A stretch of 64,000 nucleotides of DNA, taken from NCBI GenBank assembly GCA_034382075.1, contig JAXMOZ010000001.1, forward strand, positions 85,121 through 149,120, given 5' to 3'. The notes under the pieces were generated by a model. That model did not search any database, was not told the DNA's origin, and saw only the letters and a list, made by a program, of their open reading frames with translations. The position numbers and the translations under genes are program-made. Every line of letters starts with the position of its first letter. The stretch's first letter is position 1. This DNA comes from JAEULH01 sp034382075 (GTDB lineage Bacteria > Pseudomonadota > Alphaproteobacteria > Rhodospirillales > Defluviicoccaceae). Below, one piece after another: positions 33,919 through 43,135 of the stretch.

Positions 33919-35472
33919 ATGCCTCTCGACGCAAAGCTTCGCGACAAGCTGAGGGAACGCCGCAGCAAGATCCTGGCCGCCGGCGGCGCGGACAAGGCCA
34001 AGGAGCGCCACGAACGCGGGCTGATGACGGCGCGCGAGCGGCTCTTGACCCTGTACCAGCCCGATACCTTCCAGGAATACGGCGCCCACATTCGCCATTC
34101 CTGCACCGCCTTCGGCATGGAGAAGAAGGACCTGCCGGCCGACGGCGTCATCGTCGGCACCGGCTACGTCGACGACCGCGAGGTCGCCGCCTTCAGCCAG
34201 GACTTCACCGTCGTCGGCGGCACGCTCGGCAAGATGCACGCGCGCAAGATCGTCTGGGCGATGGATCTGGCCCTCAAGAACGGCGTCCCGCTGGTCGGCT
34301 TCAAGGACTCGGGCGGCGCCCGGATCCAGGAAGGCGTGGACGCGCTGTCGGGTTATGGCGAGGTGTTCTACCGCAACGTCGGTCTGTCCGGCGTCGTCCC
34401 GCAGATCGCGATCATCGCCGGCCCCTGCGCCGGCGGGGCCGCGTATTCGCCGGCGCTGATGGACTTCATCATCATGACCCGGCAGAACGCGCAGCTCTTC
34501 ATCACCGGGCCGCAGGTGATCAAGTCGGTCACCGGCCGCGAGGTCAGCATGGAGGACGTTGGCGGCGCGGCGATGCACGCCACCGTCAGCGGCAACGTCC
34601 ACTTCGTCGCCGATGACGACCGCGACGCCATCGCCATCACCCGCAAGTTGTTGAGCTTCCTGCCCGGCAACAACACCGAGGACCCGCCGCATCAACCGGC
34701 GCCGGCGATCACGTTCGAAGAAGACGAGCGGATGGACGCGCTGGTCAAGTCGGACCCCTCGGAGCCGATGGACATGCGCGCCATCATCCAGCGGGTGGTC
34801 GACGGCGGCGACTACTTCGAGATCCAGGCCGGCTTTGCCCGCAACATCATGGTCGGCTTCGCCAGGATCCAGGGCGTGGTCGTCGGCATCCTCGCCAACA
34901 ACTCCATGGAGAAGGCGGGCTGCCTGGACATCGATTCCTCCGACAAGGGCGCCCGCTTCATCCGCTTCTGCAACGCCTTCAACATCCCGCTCGTCACCTT
35001 CGTCGACGTTCCCGGCTTCTTGCCCGGGATCGAGCAGGAGCGGGGCGGCATCATCCGCCACGGCGCGAAGATGCTGTTCGCCTACTCCAGCACGACGACG
35101 CCGAAAATCACCATCGTCTGCCGCAAGGCCTACGGCGGCTCCTACCTGGCGATGTGCAGCCAGGAACTCGGCGCCGACATGGTCTTCGCCTGGCCGACCG
35201 CCGAGATCGCGGTGATGGGGGCGGAGGGCGCGGTGAACATTCTCTACGGCCGCGAACTGAAGGCCGCCCAGGATCCGAAGGCGCGCCGCGCCGAACTCGT
35301 CGCCGAGTACCGCTCGGAGTTCGCCTCGCCCTATATGGCGGCGTCGCGCGGCTACATCACCGACATCATCGAGCCGGCGACGACCCGCTCGGTAATCTCG
35401 CTGTCGCTGCGCAAGCTGCTCGGCAAGCGCGAGACCAGGCCGCCGAAGAAGCACGGGCTGATACCGCTCTAG
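33919..35472 (+). CDS. mmdA: Methylmalonyl-CoA decarboxylase alpha subunit (carboxyltransferase)
   Basis: A 517-residue carboxyltransferase of the PccB/MmdA type with two crotonase-like halves. Oxyanion-hole stretches are FKDSGGARIQEGVDAL and GPCAGGAAYSPALMD in the first half, and VDVPGFLPGIEQE with KAYGGSYLAM in the second. In this family the enzyme moves CO2 between an acyl-CoA and biotin. The three genes after it (small membrane subunit, biotin carrier, beta membrane subunit) show that this one belongs to a Na+-pumping decarboxylase rather than to a propionyl-CoA carboxylase. Start chosen at ATG 33919; GTG 33892 and ATG 33907 are in frame. Confidence 0.88.
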   Translation: MPLDAKLRDKLRERRSKILAAGGADKAKERHERGLMTARERLLTLYQPDTFQEYGAHIRHSCTAFGMEKKDLPADGVIVGTGYVDDREVAAFSQDFTVVGGTLGKMHARKIVWAMDLALKNGVPLVGFKDSGGARIQEGVDALSGYGEVFYRNVGLSGVVPQIAIIAGPCAGGAAYSPALMDFIIMTRQNAQLFITGPQVIKSVTGREVSMEDVGGAAMHATVSGNVHFVADDDRDAIAITRKLLSFLPGNNTEDPPHQPAPAITFEEDERMDALVKSDPSEPMDMRAIIQRVVDGGDYFEIQAGFARNIMVGFARIQGVVVGILANNSMEKAGCLDIDSSDKGARFIRFCNAFNIPLVTFVDVPGFLPGIEQERGGIIRHGAKMLFAYSSTTTPKITIVCRKAYGGSYLAMCSQELGADMVFAWPTAEIAVMGAEGAVNILYGRELKAAQDPKARRAELVAEYRSEFASPYMAASRGYITDIIEPATTRSVISLSLRKLLGKRETRPPKKHGLIPL

Positions 35473-35522
35473 GGCAGCCGGCGGCTTCGGGCTTACGAGC
35501 TGGACAAGAAGAGGATCGAGGA

Positions 35523-35864
35523 ATGGACCTGGGCTCCGTGATCGGCATGGCGGGCTTCGCCTTCGGCCTCATGGCCGTCATCGCCCTGCTCTGCGCCGTG
35601 ATGATCCGCGTCATCGTCGCCCTCCTCGCCCGAACCCAGGGGTCTCGGGGGCAAGCCGCCGCAGCGACGCCGGTCAGCGTCTCGGTCTCCGAGGCGCGGG
35701 ACGAGACGGCGGCTCATGTCGCCGCCGTTGCCGCGGCCGTCTACGCCGTGATCGGCGCCCACCGGCTCGTGCGCATCGGCGAGCCCGGGCGCAGCCCCAT
35801 CTGGTCGTCGCTCGGGCGGACGCAACACCAGACATCGCATACTCCCCGCCTCGACCATCATTGA
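35523..35864 (+). CDS. mmdD: Decarboxylase small membrane subunit (OadG/MmdD-like)
   Basis: A 113-residue protein with one N-terminal membrane helix (about 8-34, AFGLMAVIALLCAVMIRVIV) followed by an Ala/Val-rich stretch (HVAAVAAAVYAVIGAHRLVRI). This layout is that of OadG/MmdD gamma/delta subunits, which hold the carboxyltransferase and the membrane beta subunit together. Sequence conservation in this family is low, so the call leans on position between mmdA and the biotin carrier gene. Confidence 0.75.
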   Translation: MDLGSVIGMAGFAFGLMAVIALLCAVMIRVIVALLARTQGSRGQAAAATPVSVSVSEARDETAAHVAAVAAAVYAVIGAHRLVRIGEPGRSPIWSSLGRTQHQTSHTPRLDHH

Positions 35865-35890
35865 TCTCGTGACGTGCCAAGGATAACGCC

Positions 35891-36295
35891 ATGACAAGAC
35901 ACTTGCGCATCACCGTTGACGGCAAGGCCTACGACGTTGTCGTCGAGGACGTTACCGAGGACGCCGGCAGCACCTTCTACCAGACGTCGACCGTCGGCAT
36001 GCCGCGGACGCCGGCTCCGGCGGCCCCGGCCCCGGCGGCACCGACGGCTCCCGCATCACCGGCCGGCGGTGGCGCCGGCACCGCCGACGACAAGCTGGCG
36101 CCACTGGGTGGCGTCATCCTCGAGGTCGCGGTGAAGGTGGGAGAGGCGGTCAAGACCGGCGACAAGGTCGCGGTCATCGAGGCGATGAAGATGAAGACGG
36201 TCGTCTCGGCGCATAAGGACGGCACCGTCGCCAGCATCGCGGTGAAAGAGGGCGACGCCGTGGACGCAGGGCAGGTCCTGCTGTCGATCACCTGA
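35891..36295 (+). CDS. mmdC: Biotin carboxyl carrier subunit of the decarboxylase
   Basis: A 134-residue protein. An N-terminal region (LRITVDGKAYDVVVEDV) is followed by a flexible Pro/Ala linker (about 38-62) and a C-terminal biotinyl domain (about 66-134). VIEAMKMKT holds the lysine that biotin ligase modifies. It carries CO2 from the alpha subunit to the membrane beta subunit. Spacing to neighbours is 26 bases upstream and 17 bases downstream, so it is in one operon with them. Confidence 0.93.
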   Translation: MTRHLRITVDGKAYDVVVEDVTEDAGSTFYQTSTVGMPRTPAPAAPAPAAPTAPASPAGGGAGTADDKLAPLGGVILEVAVKVGEAVKTGDKVAVIEAMKMKTVVSAHKDGTVASIAVKEGDAVDAGQVLLSIT

Positions 36296-36312
36296 CGCCG
36301 GGGGCCGCCGCC

Positions 36313-37530
36313 ATGGGAGACGTCGATTTTCTTTCGCTGTTTCAGGGCATAGCGACGCTTGCCGAGTCCGAGCCGAAGATCATGTTCGGCCGGATCTTTC
36401 TGATCCTCCTTGGCGTGCTGCTGATTTACCTCGGCAAGAAGGGCGTCCTCGAGGCGCTGCTCATGATCCCCATGGGCCTCGGCATGGTGGCGGTGAACGC
36501 CGGCGTGCTGTTCTTCGAAGGCGGGCGAATGGGGACCCTGTTCCTCGACCCGCTCGCCAGCGACACCAACGAGCTCATGAACGTGCTGCAGATCAACTGG
36601 CTGCAGCCGGTCTATACCTTCACCTTCTCGAACGGCCTCATCGCCTGCCTGGTGTTCTTCGGCATCGGCACGCTGCTGGACGTGGGCTTCGTCATGGCGA
36701 GGCCGTTCCGCAGCATGTTCATCGCCATCTGCGCCGAGCTCGGCACGCTGATCACCTTCCCGCTCGGGGTCTGGCTGGGGTTGCCGTTGAACCAGGCGGC
36801 GGCGACGGCGACCATCGGTGGCGCCGACGGACCGATGGTGCTGTTCTCCGCGCTGGTGCTGGCGCCGGAGATCTTCGTCCCGATCACCGTCGTCGGCTAC
36901 CTCTACCTGGGCTTGACCTACGGCGGCTATCCGTACCTGATCAAGGCAATGGTGCCGCGGCATATCCGCGGCCTGCCGATGCCGCTGGAGAAGACCCGGA
37001 AGATCGCTCCGGAGGAGAAGATCGTCTTCGCCGTGGTCGCGGTCATTGCGCTCTGCCTGCTCTTCCCGGTTGCCGCGCCGCTGTTCCTCGCCCTGTTTCT
37101 CGGCGTCATCATTCGCGAGAGCGGGCTCACGCACTTCTATGATCTGTTCAGCACCACCGTGCTCTACGGCGCCACGTTCTTCCTCGGCCTGTTGCTCGGG
37201 GTTCTCTGCGACGCCCAGACCATCCTCGACCCGACGGTTCTCACCCTGTTGATCATCGGCATCGTCGCGCTCACCTTCTCCGCCATCGGCGGCCTGCTCG
37301 GCGGCTACGTCCTCTATTTCGCCTCGGGGAAGAAATACAATCCGGTGATCGGGATTGCCGGCGTCAGCTGCGTCCCGACCACGGCAAAGGTGGCGCAGAA
37401 GACGGTGTCCGAGGTCGCGCCGGAGTCGATCATCATGCCGCACGCGCTGGGCGCGAACATCAGTGGCGTGATCACCTCGGCAATCTTCGCCGCGGTGCTC
37501 ATCACCTTGGTGCGCGCCACCGGCCAATAG
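36313..37530 (+). CDS. mmdB: Na+-translocating decarboxylase beta subunit
   Basis: A 405-residue polytopic membrane protein of the OadB/MmdB/GcdB family. The conserved TIGGADGPM with its essential membrane aspartate is at about residues 172-180, and GIAGVSCVPTTAKVAQK and the late HALGANISGVITSAI region are also family signatures. It decarboxylates carboxybiotin and exports Na+ in doing so. Having alpha, delta, biotin-carrier and beta genes in a row supports a complete decarboxylase pump; methylmalonyl-CoA is the likeliest substrate given the PccB-like alpha subunit, giving propionyl-CoA. Confidence 0.93.
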   Translation: MGDVDFLSLFQGIATLAESEPKIMFGRIFLILLGVLLIYLGKKGVLEALLMIPMGLGMVAVNAGVLFFEGGRMGTLFLDPLASDTNELMNVLQINWLQPVYTFTFSNGLIACLVFFGIGTLLDVGFVMARPFRSMFIAICAELGTLITFPLGVWLGLPLNQAAATATIGGADGPMVLFSALVLAPEIFVPITVVGYLYLGLTYGGYPYLIKAMVPRHIRGLPMPLEKTRKIAPEEKIVFAVVAVIALCLLFPVAAPLFLALFLGVIIRESGLTHFYDLFSTTVLYGATFFLGLLLGVLCDAQTILDPTVLTLLIIGIVALTFSAIGGLLGGYVLYFASGKKYNPVIGIAGVSCVPTTAKVAQKTVSEVAPESIIMPHALGANISGVITSAIFAAVLITLVRATGQ

Positions 37531-37534
37531 CGCG

Positions 37535-37840
37535 GTGCCGCAACGGCAACCGCCCCCCTTCTGGTTGCGGCTCCCTCGCCTGGTTTACTGGGCGGTGGGA
37601 GCCGCGATCTCTTTCGGCGCTGCCGCCGGCGCGCGCCTTTTCGCCGAGACCTTACCGCTCTCGGAGCGGGTCCCGATCTGGCTGATCGGCGCCGTGTTCG
37701 TCTTCGTCGGCCTCGGCGTCCTCTCGCTCGGCACCAAGGGCCGGCGCGAGGTGGAGGAGCTGTTCGCGGAGAACAACGGGGAGCCGGCAAACGGCGAGGA
37801 GAAGCGCCCCAAGCCGCCCGAGGCGGCGCCTCCGCGCTAG
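37535..37840 (+). CDS. Small two-helix membrane protein after the decarboxylase operon
   Basis: A 101-residue protein with two hydrophobic helices (about 14-34 and 47-66; LPRLVYWAVGAAISFG and IWLIGAVFVFVGLGVLSLG) and a charged, Pro/Glu-rich C-terminal tail. It begins with GTG only four bases after the mmdB stop, so it is probably co-transcribed. No family is recognised. A role tied to the Na+ pump is possible but is inferred only from position. Confidence 0.6.
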   Translation: MPQRQPPPFWLRLPRLVYWAVGAAISFGAAAGARLFAETLPLSERVPIWLIGAVFVFVGLGVLSLGTKGRREVEELFAENNGEPANGEEKRPKPPEAAPPR

Positions 37841-37866
37841 GGACGAGTAGAGAGAGGCGAAGGGCG

Positions 37867-38377
37867 TGGATGGCCGCAACAAGTGCGGCCATGACGAGAG
37901 GAGCATGGCCCTGCCACCTACACCCCCGTCATCGCCGTACTTGTTACGGCGATCCACGGGTTGGTCTGCTGCGATGTAGACCTGGATGGCCGCAACAAGT
38001 GCGGCCATGACGAGAGGAGCACGGCCCTGCCGCCTACGCCTTGTCGTCGCCGTACTGGTTGCGCCGATCCACGGGTTGGTCTGCTGCGATGTAGACCTGG
38101 ATGACCGCGACAAGCGCGGCCATGACGAGAGGAGCATGGCCCTGCCACCTACACCCCCGTCGTCGCCGTCCTGGTTGCGCCGATCCAAGGTTGGTCTGCT
38201 GCGATGTAGACCTGGATGACCGCAACAAGCGCGTCTATGGCGAGAAGAGCGCGGCCCTGCCTCCTACACCCCGTCGTCGCCGTACTCGTTACGGCGATCC
38301 ACGAAAGCCGCCTGAAGACGGCTGCTATCAACGCGTGGATGCCCGCAACGAATGAAGTCACACGCACGGCCATGACG
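37867..38377. repeat. Tandem array of 115-123-bp hairpin units
   Basis: Units beginning TGGATG(G/A)CCGC start at 37867, 37983, 38098, 38213 and 38336: four full copies and a partial fifth. Each holds a perfect hairpin (TGGCCGCA, 5-base loop, TGCGGCCA, with some variation) and a second inverted pair around GCCGTAC/TTACGGC, plus a shared tail GGTTGGTCTGCTGCGATGTAG. An isolated half-unit is at 46263-46291. The units are diverged enough to be old. This stretch (37841-38408) has no gene. Confidence 0.88.
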
Positions 38378-38408
38378 ACGGGTGCGCGGTCGCTGCGGCG
38401 CCGCGCTG

Positions 38409-39176
38409 TTACTTCCGCCTTTGCGCCAGCGCGTCCAGGTTGGCGCGGGCGGCGTCGGCGGCGACGCTCTTCGGCGCAACCGCGACCAGCGTCTCCCAGT
38501 CGGCGCGCGCGCCGCTGCGGTTGCCGCGGAGCTGGCGGAGGATGCCGCGCTCGAGCAGCGCCTCCGGGTGCTGCGGCTCGAGGCTCAGCGCCCGCTCCAG
38601 GTCGGCCAGGGCCGCATCTTCCCGGTTCAGCCGCCGCAGCGCGCTGGCGCGGAAGGCATAGGCGTCGGCCGACGACGGCTCCAGGGCGACGGCGCGGTCG
38701 AGTTCGCCCACCGCATCCTGGTAGCGGCCGAGGCCGGCCAAGGCCTGCGCCTTGCCTAGGCGCAGCGGCGCGTCCCCTGGCGCGATCTTGATGGCGGCGT
38801 CGAGCAAAGGCAGCGCCTTCTCCGCCGAGCCCTTCAGCAGCCAGGCGCCGGCGGCCTGATCCAGCAGGCCGGCGCGCAGGTCCGGGCGGTTCGTCTCGCC
38901 GGCCAGCGCCTCGAACCGCTTGGCGCCGTCTTCGAACCGGCCGAGCCGGACCAGCGCAACCGCGGCGCAGTGTCCGGCCGGGGTGCCGCCGCCGGCCTTG
39001 CGCCTCGCTTCGGCCTGATCCAGCGCCCGGCCCGGGTCGCTGTCGGCAAGTTCCATGCAGCCGCGGTACCAGGCTTCCGCGTCGCCCTCGCCGGTAGCGG
39101 CCGATCCGGGAGGCGCCAGCAAGGTCAAGGCGATGACGCAGGCGGCGAAGGCCGAGATGCGGGTTGCGGTCTGCAT
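38409..39176 (-). CDS. Secreted TPR protein
   Basis: A 255-residue protein. Residues 1-26 form a signal peptide (ISAFAACVIALTLLAPPGSA). The rest is a run of TPR helices, for example AVGELDRAVALEPSSADAYA and ALADLERALSLEPQHPEAL. A periplasmic scaffold or assembly role is the usual inference; no partner is visible. The ATG at 39176 is chosen because it starts the signal peptide. It is divergent from the SDR gene, 80 bases away. Confidence 0.8.
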   Translation of the reverse strand: MQTATRISAFAACVIALTLLAPPGSAATGEGDAEAWYRGCMELADSDPGRALDQAEARRKAGGGTPAGHCAAVALVRLGRFEDGAKRFEALAGETNRPDLRAGLLDQAAGAWLLKGSAEKALPLLDAAIKIAPGDAPLRLGKAQALAGLGRYQDAVGELDRAVALEPSSADAYAFRASALRRLNREDAALADLERALSLEPQHPEALLERGILRQLRGNRSGARADWETLVAVAPKSVAADAARANLDALAQRRK

Positions 39177-39256
39177 GCGGATCCTATGCCGGGGGCCGTT
39201 GGCACCGTACAGTCGGAGCCAGCGCGGATGAAGGCAAGGGATAAGGACCGGCGAGG

Positions 39257-40213
39257 GTGCCAACAGGCGAAGGCAACAGGGCCTCCGAGGCGCGGCCGCG
39301 GCTGTTCTGCTTCGGCTTCGGCTTCAGCGCCACGGCGTTGGCGACGAGGCTCAGGGGTAGGGGCTGGCGGATCGCCGGCACCTGCCGCGGCGAAGAGAAA
39401 CGGCGGCGGCTCGAGGCGGCGGGGATCGAGGCGCACCTGTTCGACCGCGGCCGGCCGCTGGCGGAGCCGGCGCGGGCGCTTGCCGGGACGACGGCGCTCC
39501 TGATCTCGGCGCCGCCCGACGGCCTCGGCGACCCGGTTCTCGATCACCACGCCGAGGACATCTCCGCGCTCCGCCCGGCCTGGATCGGCTATCTCTCCAC
39601 CACCGGCGTCTACGGCGATACCGGCGGCGCGATGATCGACGAGACCGCGCCGCTCGCGCCCACGTCCGAGCGCAGCCGCAGGCGTGTCGCCGCCGAAGCC
39701 GCCTGGCTCGCCTTCGGCCGAGACCACGGGCTCGCCGTCCACCTCTTCCGCCTCGCCGGCATCTACGGGCCCGGCCGGAGCGTCTTCGCCCAGGTGCGGG
39801 CCGGGCAGGCGCGGCGGATCGACAGGCCCGGGCATCTGTTCTCGCGCATCCACGTCGACGACATCGCCCGCGTCCTCGAAGCGTCGCTGGCCCGGCCCTC
39901 CGCCGGCGCAGTCTACAACGTCTGCGACGACGAGCCGGCGGCGCAGGCCGACGTGATCGCCCATGCCTGCGAGCTCCTAGGGCTGCCGGTTCCGCCGCTC
40001 GTCGCCTTCGAAGAGGCGCGCAAGGAGATGTCGCCCATGGCGCTCAGCTTCTGGGCCGACAACCGCCGGGTCGACAACGCCCGGATCAAGCGGGAGCTCG
40101 GGGTCCGCCTCGCCTGCCCCGACTACCGCGCCGGCCTGCGGGCGGTTCTTGCCGCCGAAGAAGACGCAGGTGGAACCGGCGACTTGGGCACGGGTTTATC
40201 TCTGCACCGCTGA
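39257..40213 (+). CDS. NAD-dependent epimerase/dehydratase family (SDR), YeeZ-like
   Basis: A 318-residue extended SDR protein. The N-terminal FCFGFGFSATALATRL is a variant of the Rossmann GxxGxxG loop, as in YeeZ-type proteins; STTGVYGDTGG and FRLAGIYGPGRS are family signatures; HVDDIARVLEASL is the C-terminal substrate-domain motif. The usual YxxxK is not obvious, as in other atypical members. Start is GTG at 39257. Reaction unknown. Confidence 0.8.
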   Translation: MPTGEGNRASEARPRLFCFGFGFSATALATRLRGRGWRIAGTCRGEEKRRRLEAAGIEAHLFDRGRPLAEPARALAGTTALLISAPPDGLGDPVLDHHAEDISALRPAWIGYLSTTGVYGDTGGAMIDETAPLAPTSERSRRRVAAEAAWLAFGRDHGLAVHLFRLAGIYGPGRSVFAQVRAGQARRIDRPGHLFSRIHVDDIARVLEASLARPSAGAVYNVCDDEPAAQADVIAHACELLGLPVPPLVAFEEARKEMSPMALSFWADNRRVDNARIKRELGVRLACPDYRAGLRAVLAAEEDAGGTGDLGTGLSLHR

Positions 40214-40305
40214 GCGCTTTTCCGTCGAAATCGATGAGCGCGATCCGCGGCCCAAGCCGGGGCCGGGGGCGGTCGGGGTGCATCTGGGCAACGAGGGACG
40301 GCATA

Positions 40306-40908
40306 ATGAACGCAGAAGATGTAATGACACGGGAGGTTCATGCGGTGGGTCCGGGCACGCTTCTGCTGGAGGCGGCGCGGCTCATGGCGGAGCACGAAAT
40401 CGGCTTCCTGCCGGTGATCGATGGCAACGTCCTGGTCGGCGTCGTCACCGACCGCGACCTGGTCGTGCGCGGCACCGCCGAAGGCTGCCTGCCGGCGCAG
40501 GCGACCGTCGGCCACATCATGTCGATCGAGATCGTCTGCTGCTTTCCACACGACAGCACCGAGACCATCAAGCGGCTCATGGCCGAGCACGGCTTTTCGC
40601 GGTTGCCGGTCATCGACCAGCAGCACGCCCTGGTCGGGCTGGTCTCGTCGAGCACCGTCGACGGTCATCCGGCGGGCCGGAAGAAGGGCCTGAACGTGAA
40701 GTTCCAGAAGGAGAAGACCGACTCCTACGGCCGCACGCACAAGGTGCCGGTGAAGACCGTCTACATCACCGGCAAGGCGTCGAAGGAGGAGGCGGTCGAA
40801 GCCGCGGTCAAGCGCTTCGAGGCGGAGCAGAAGACGTCGTGGGACAAGGCCGCGGACAGCATCGAGGTCGAGGACGGGCCGGAGCCCGAGGGCGGCAAGA
40901 CGAGCTGA
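40306..40908 (+). CDS. CBS-domain-pair protein
   Basis: A 200-residue soluble protein. Two CBS domains occupy about residues 1-125: MTREVHAVGPGTLLLEAARL with FLPVIDGNVLVGVVTDRDLV, then FPHDSTETIKRLMAEHG with RLPVIDQQHALVGLVS. A basic and acidic tail of about 75 residues (KKGLNVKFQKEKTDSYG) follows that I do not recognise. CBS pairs bind adenine nucleotides and regulate partners. ATG at 40306 is preceded by GAGGGA. Confidence 0.82.
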   Translation: MNAEDVMTREVHAVGPGTLLLEAARLMAEHEIGFLPVIDGNVLVGVVTDRDLVVRGTAEGCLPAQATVGHIMSIEIVCCFPHDSTETIKRLMAEHGFSRLPVIDQQHALVGLVSSSTVDGHPAGRKKGLNVKFQKEKTDSYGRTHKVPVKTVYITGKASKEEAVEAAVKRFEAEQKTSWDKAADSIEVEDGPEPEGGKTS

Positions 40909-41185
40909 ACCTCGAGGACACATGCAATTGCGCCGAGGCGCGGACGAACGCGCGATACCGCGCGGCGATGAAAGGGCGGGTTCGCGGCAGGCCGACCCGC
41001 CCTTAAACGATTTTCGGCGGGTCCGGCTTGCCCCGGCCCGCCGCTCCGCCTTCTGAAAACGGCGAACCCTCATCGCGGGCGCTTTGACCGATAAGCGCCG
41101 ATAAGCGCATGACAGCACCGGCCGCATGGGCTATTCCGGGCCGCGGGGAGTACCCGAGCCGATTAGCGGACCCGAGGTGGGCGGC

Positions 41186-43012
41186 ATGCCATTGCCGGAG
41201 CCCAGCAGCGTTATCGCCGACGTCGCCCCGTTCGACCGCCTCGATGCGGCCGAACTCCAGCGCGTAGCCGAGGCGCTGACACCCAACCACTACGACACCG
41301 GCCAGACGGTGCTCGACCGCTGGCAGAGCCCGCCGCACCTCTTTATCGTCACCGAAGGCAGCATCGAGGAGCAGGACGCCACCGGCGCCGTCGCCACCTT
41401 TGGCCCCGGCCAACTCTTCGACGCCCGCGGGCTTCTGCACGGCCGTTCGGAAAATCAGTTCGTCGCCCGCGGCGCCTGCACCTGCCTGTTGCTGCCGGCG
41501 CAGCTGTTCGCCGCCCTCGCCCGCACCAACCCCGGGTTCCGCTCGTTCTTCCAGGAGCAGGTCAGCCGCAGCCTCGACCTTCAGGTCGCGGTGCAGCAGC
41601 AGCGCGAGGCGGCCTCGCTGCTCACCGGCCGGGTGGGGGAGGGGAGGCTGCACCCGCCGCTGTTCGTCGGCCCCGAGACGACGATCCGCGAGGCGGTGCA
41701 GGAGATGCGCAACAAGGCGGTCAGCGCCGTGCTGGTTCGCAGCGAGGGCCGCACCGGGATCTTCACCGAGCGCGATGTCCGCGAGAAGCAGCTGCTGATG
41801 GGCATGCCGGAGACGACGCCGCTCGGCGACATCGCCCGCTACGAACTGCTCACCATCGACAGCGAGGACCTGATCCTCAACGCCCTCGTCATCATGACGA
41901 AGTACTCGATCCGACACCTGGTGGTCCTCCGCGGCACCGAGATCGTCGGGATCTTCGAGCAGGCCGATCTGCTTCGCCGGCTGTCGAGCTCGTCGCTGGT
42001 GATCGCGAGCCAGGTGGAGCGGGCCGGCGAGGCCCACGAGCTGAAGGAGGCGAGCGAGGCGATCCCGCGGATGATCAAGTCGCTCTTCGAGCGCGGAGTG
42101 AAGCCCCGCTACATCGCCAGGCTCGTCACCGACCTCAACCGCAAGCTGTTTCGCCGGGTGTTCGAGCAGGTGGCGCCCGCAGAGGTGCGCGAGCTCGCCT
42201 GCCTGATCGTGATGGGCAGCGAGGGGCGCGGCGAGCAGCTCCTGCGCACCGACCAGGACAACGGCCTGATCTTTCGCGCCCAGCCGCCGGCCGGTGCGGC
42301 GGAGTTGGCCGGGCGCAGGTTCACCGAGGCGCTGCTGGAGCTCGGCTACCCGCCCTGTCCCGGCAACGTCATGGTGTCCAACCCGCAGTGGGCGAAGCCG
42401 CTGGACGACTACATGCAGGAGATCCGCCAGTGGTTCCAGCAGCCTACTGGCGACACCTTCCTCAACCTCGCCATCCTGCTCGACGCCAACACCGTCGCCG
42501 GCGACGACAGCCTGCTGTCGGCGCTGAAGTCGCGCGTCTTCGCGCTGTTCCACGACCGCATGTCGCTGCTCAGCCACTTCGCCAAGGCGGTCCAGTCGTT
42601 CCCGACCCCGATCGGCTTCTTCAACCGGCTGCATGTCGACTCCACCCCCGGCGGCGGCCGGCTCGACATCAAGAAGGGCGGCATTTTCCCTATCGTCCAC
42701 GGCGTCCGCAGCCTCGCCGTCGAGTACCGGGTGGAGGAAACCAACACCATCGGCCGGATCCAGGCGCTGGCCGGGCGCGGCCCGTTCGACGAGCAGACCA
42801 CGGCCGACATCATCGAGGCGTTCGAGTTCATGTCGATGCTGCGGCTGCGCTCGCAGCTCGAGGCCTGGGATCGCGGTGAGACCGCCGACACCATGGTCGC
42901 GCCCGCCCGGCTGTCGCGCCTCGACCGCAACCTGCTCAAGGACTCGCTCAAGATCGTCAAGCACTTCAAGCAGGACCTCGTCTACCATTTCAGACTCAAC
43001 ATGATATCCTGA
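41186..43012 (+). CDS. Cyclic-nucleotide-like, CBS, DUF294 nucleotidyltransferase-like signalling protein
   Basis: A 608-residue cytoplasmic protein. Domains in order: cNMP-binding-like (about 15-130), two CBS domains (about 155-275, with VSAVLVRSEGRTGIFTERD and IRHLVVLRGTEIVGIFEQAD), then a DUF294 nucleotidyltransferase-like domain (about 300-420, IVMGSEGRGEQLLRTDQDNG, a GSxGRxEQxxxTDQDN signature) and a C-terminal helical domain. The architecture is known in bacteria, commonly near a DnaQ-like exonuclease gene, as here. ATG at 41186 is chosen (GAGGTGG upstream). Function is regulatory but undefined. Confidence 0.85.
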   Translation: MPLPEPSSVIADVAPFDRLDAAELQRVAEALTPNHYDTGQTVLDRWQSPPHLFIVTEGSIEEQDATGAVATFGPGQLFDARGLLHGRSENQFVARGACTCLLLPAQLFAALARTNPGFRSFFQEQVSRSLDLQVAVQQQREAASLLTGRVGEGRLHPPLFVGPETTIREAVQEMRNKAVSAVLVRSEGRTGIFTERDVREKQLLMGMPETTPLGDIARYELLTIDSEDLILNALVIMTKYSIRHLVVLRGTEIVGIFEQADLLRRLSSSSLVIASQVERAGEAHELKEASEAIPRMIKSLFERGVKPRYIARLVTDLNRKLFRRVFEQVAPAEVRELACLIVMGSEGRGEQLLRTDQDNGLIFRAQPPAGAAELAGRRFTEALLELGYPPCPGNVMVSNPQWAKPLDDYMQEIRQWFQQPTGDTFLNLAILLDANTVAGDDSLLSALKSRVFALFHDRMSLLSHFAKAVQSFPTPIGFFNRLHVDSTPGGGRLDIKKGGIFPIVHGVRSLAVEYRVEETNTIGRIQALAGRGPFDEQTTADIIEAFEFMSMLRLRSQLEAWDRGETADTMVAPARLSRLDRNLLKDSLKIVKHFKQDLVYHFRLNMIS

Positions 43013-43135
43013 GCCGCGAGACGGGGCGCCGCCGCCCAAAGCCGGAAACGAGACAACAACGCGCCAGGGGCCGCAGGGCCGAGGCGTGATAAGGCGGCGT
43101 CCTTCGGGAGGACACGGTTCCGGAGTCATCGGCGC

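Noticed and set aside
37867..38377. Possible CRISPR array
   Set aside because: The repeating unit is 115-123 bp and conserved throughout, with no unique spacers and no cas genes in the window.
39125..39964. A 279-residue minus-strand frame over the SDR gene
   Set aside because: No motif; the plus-strand SDR has Rossmann and family signatures.
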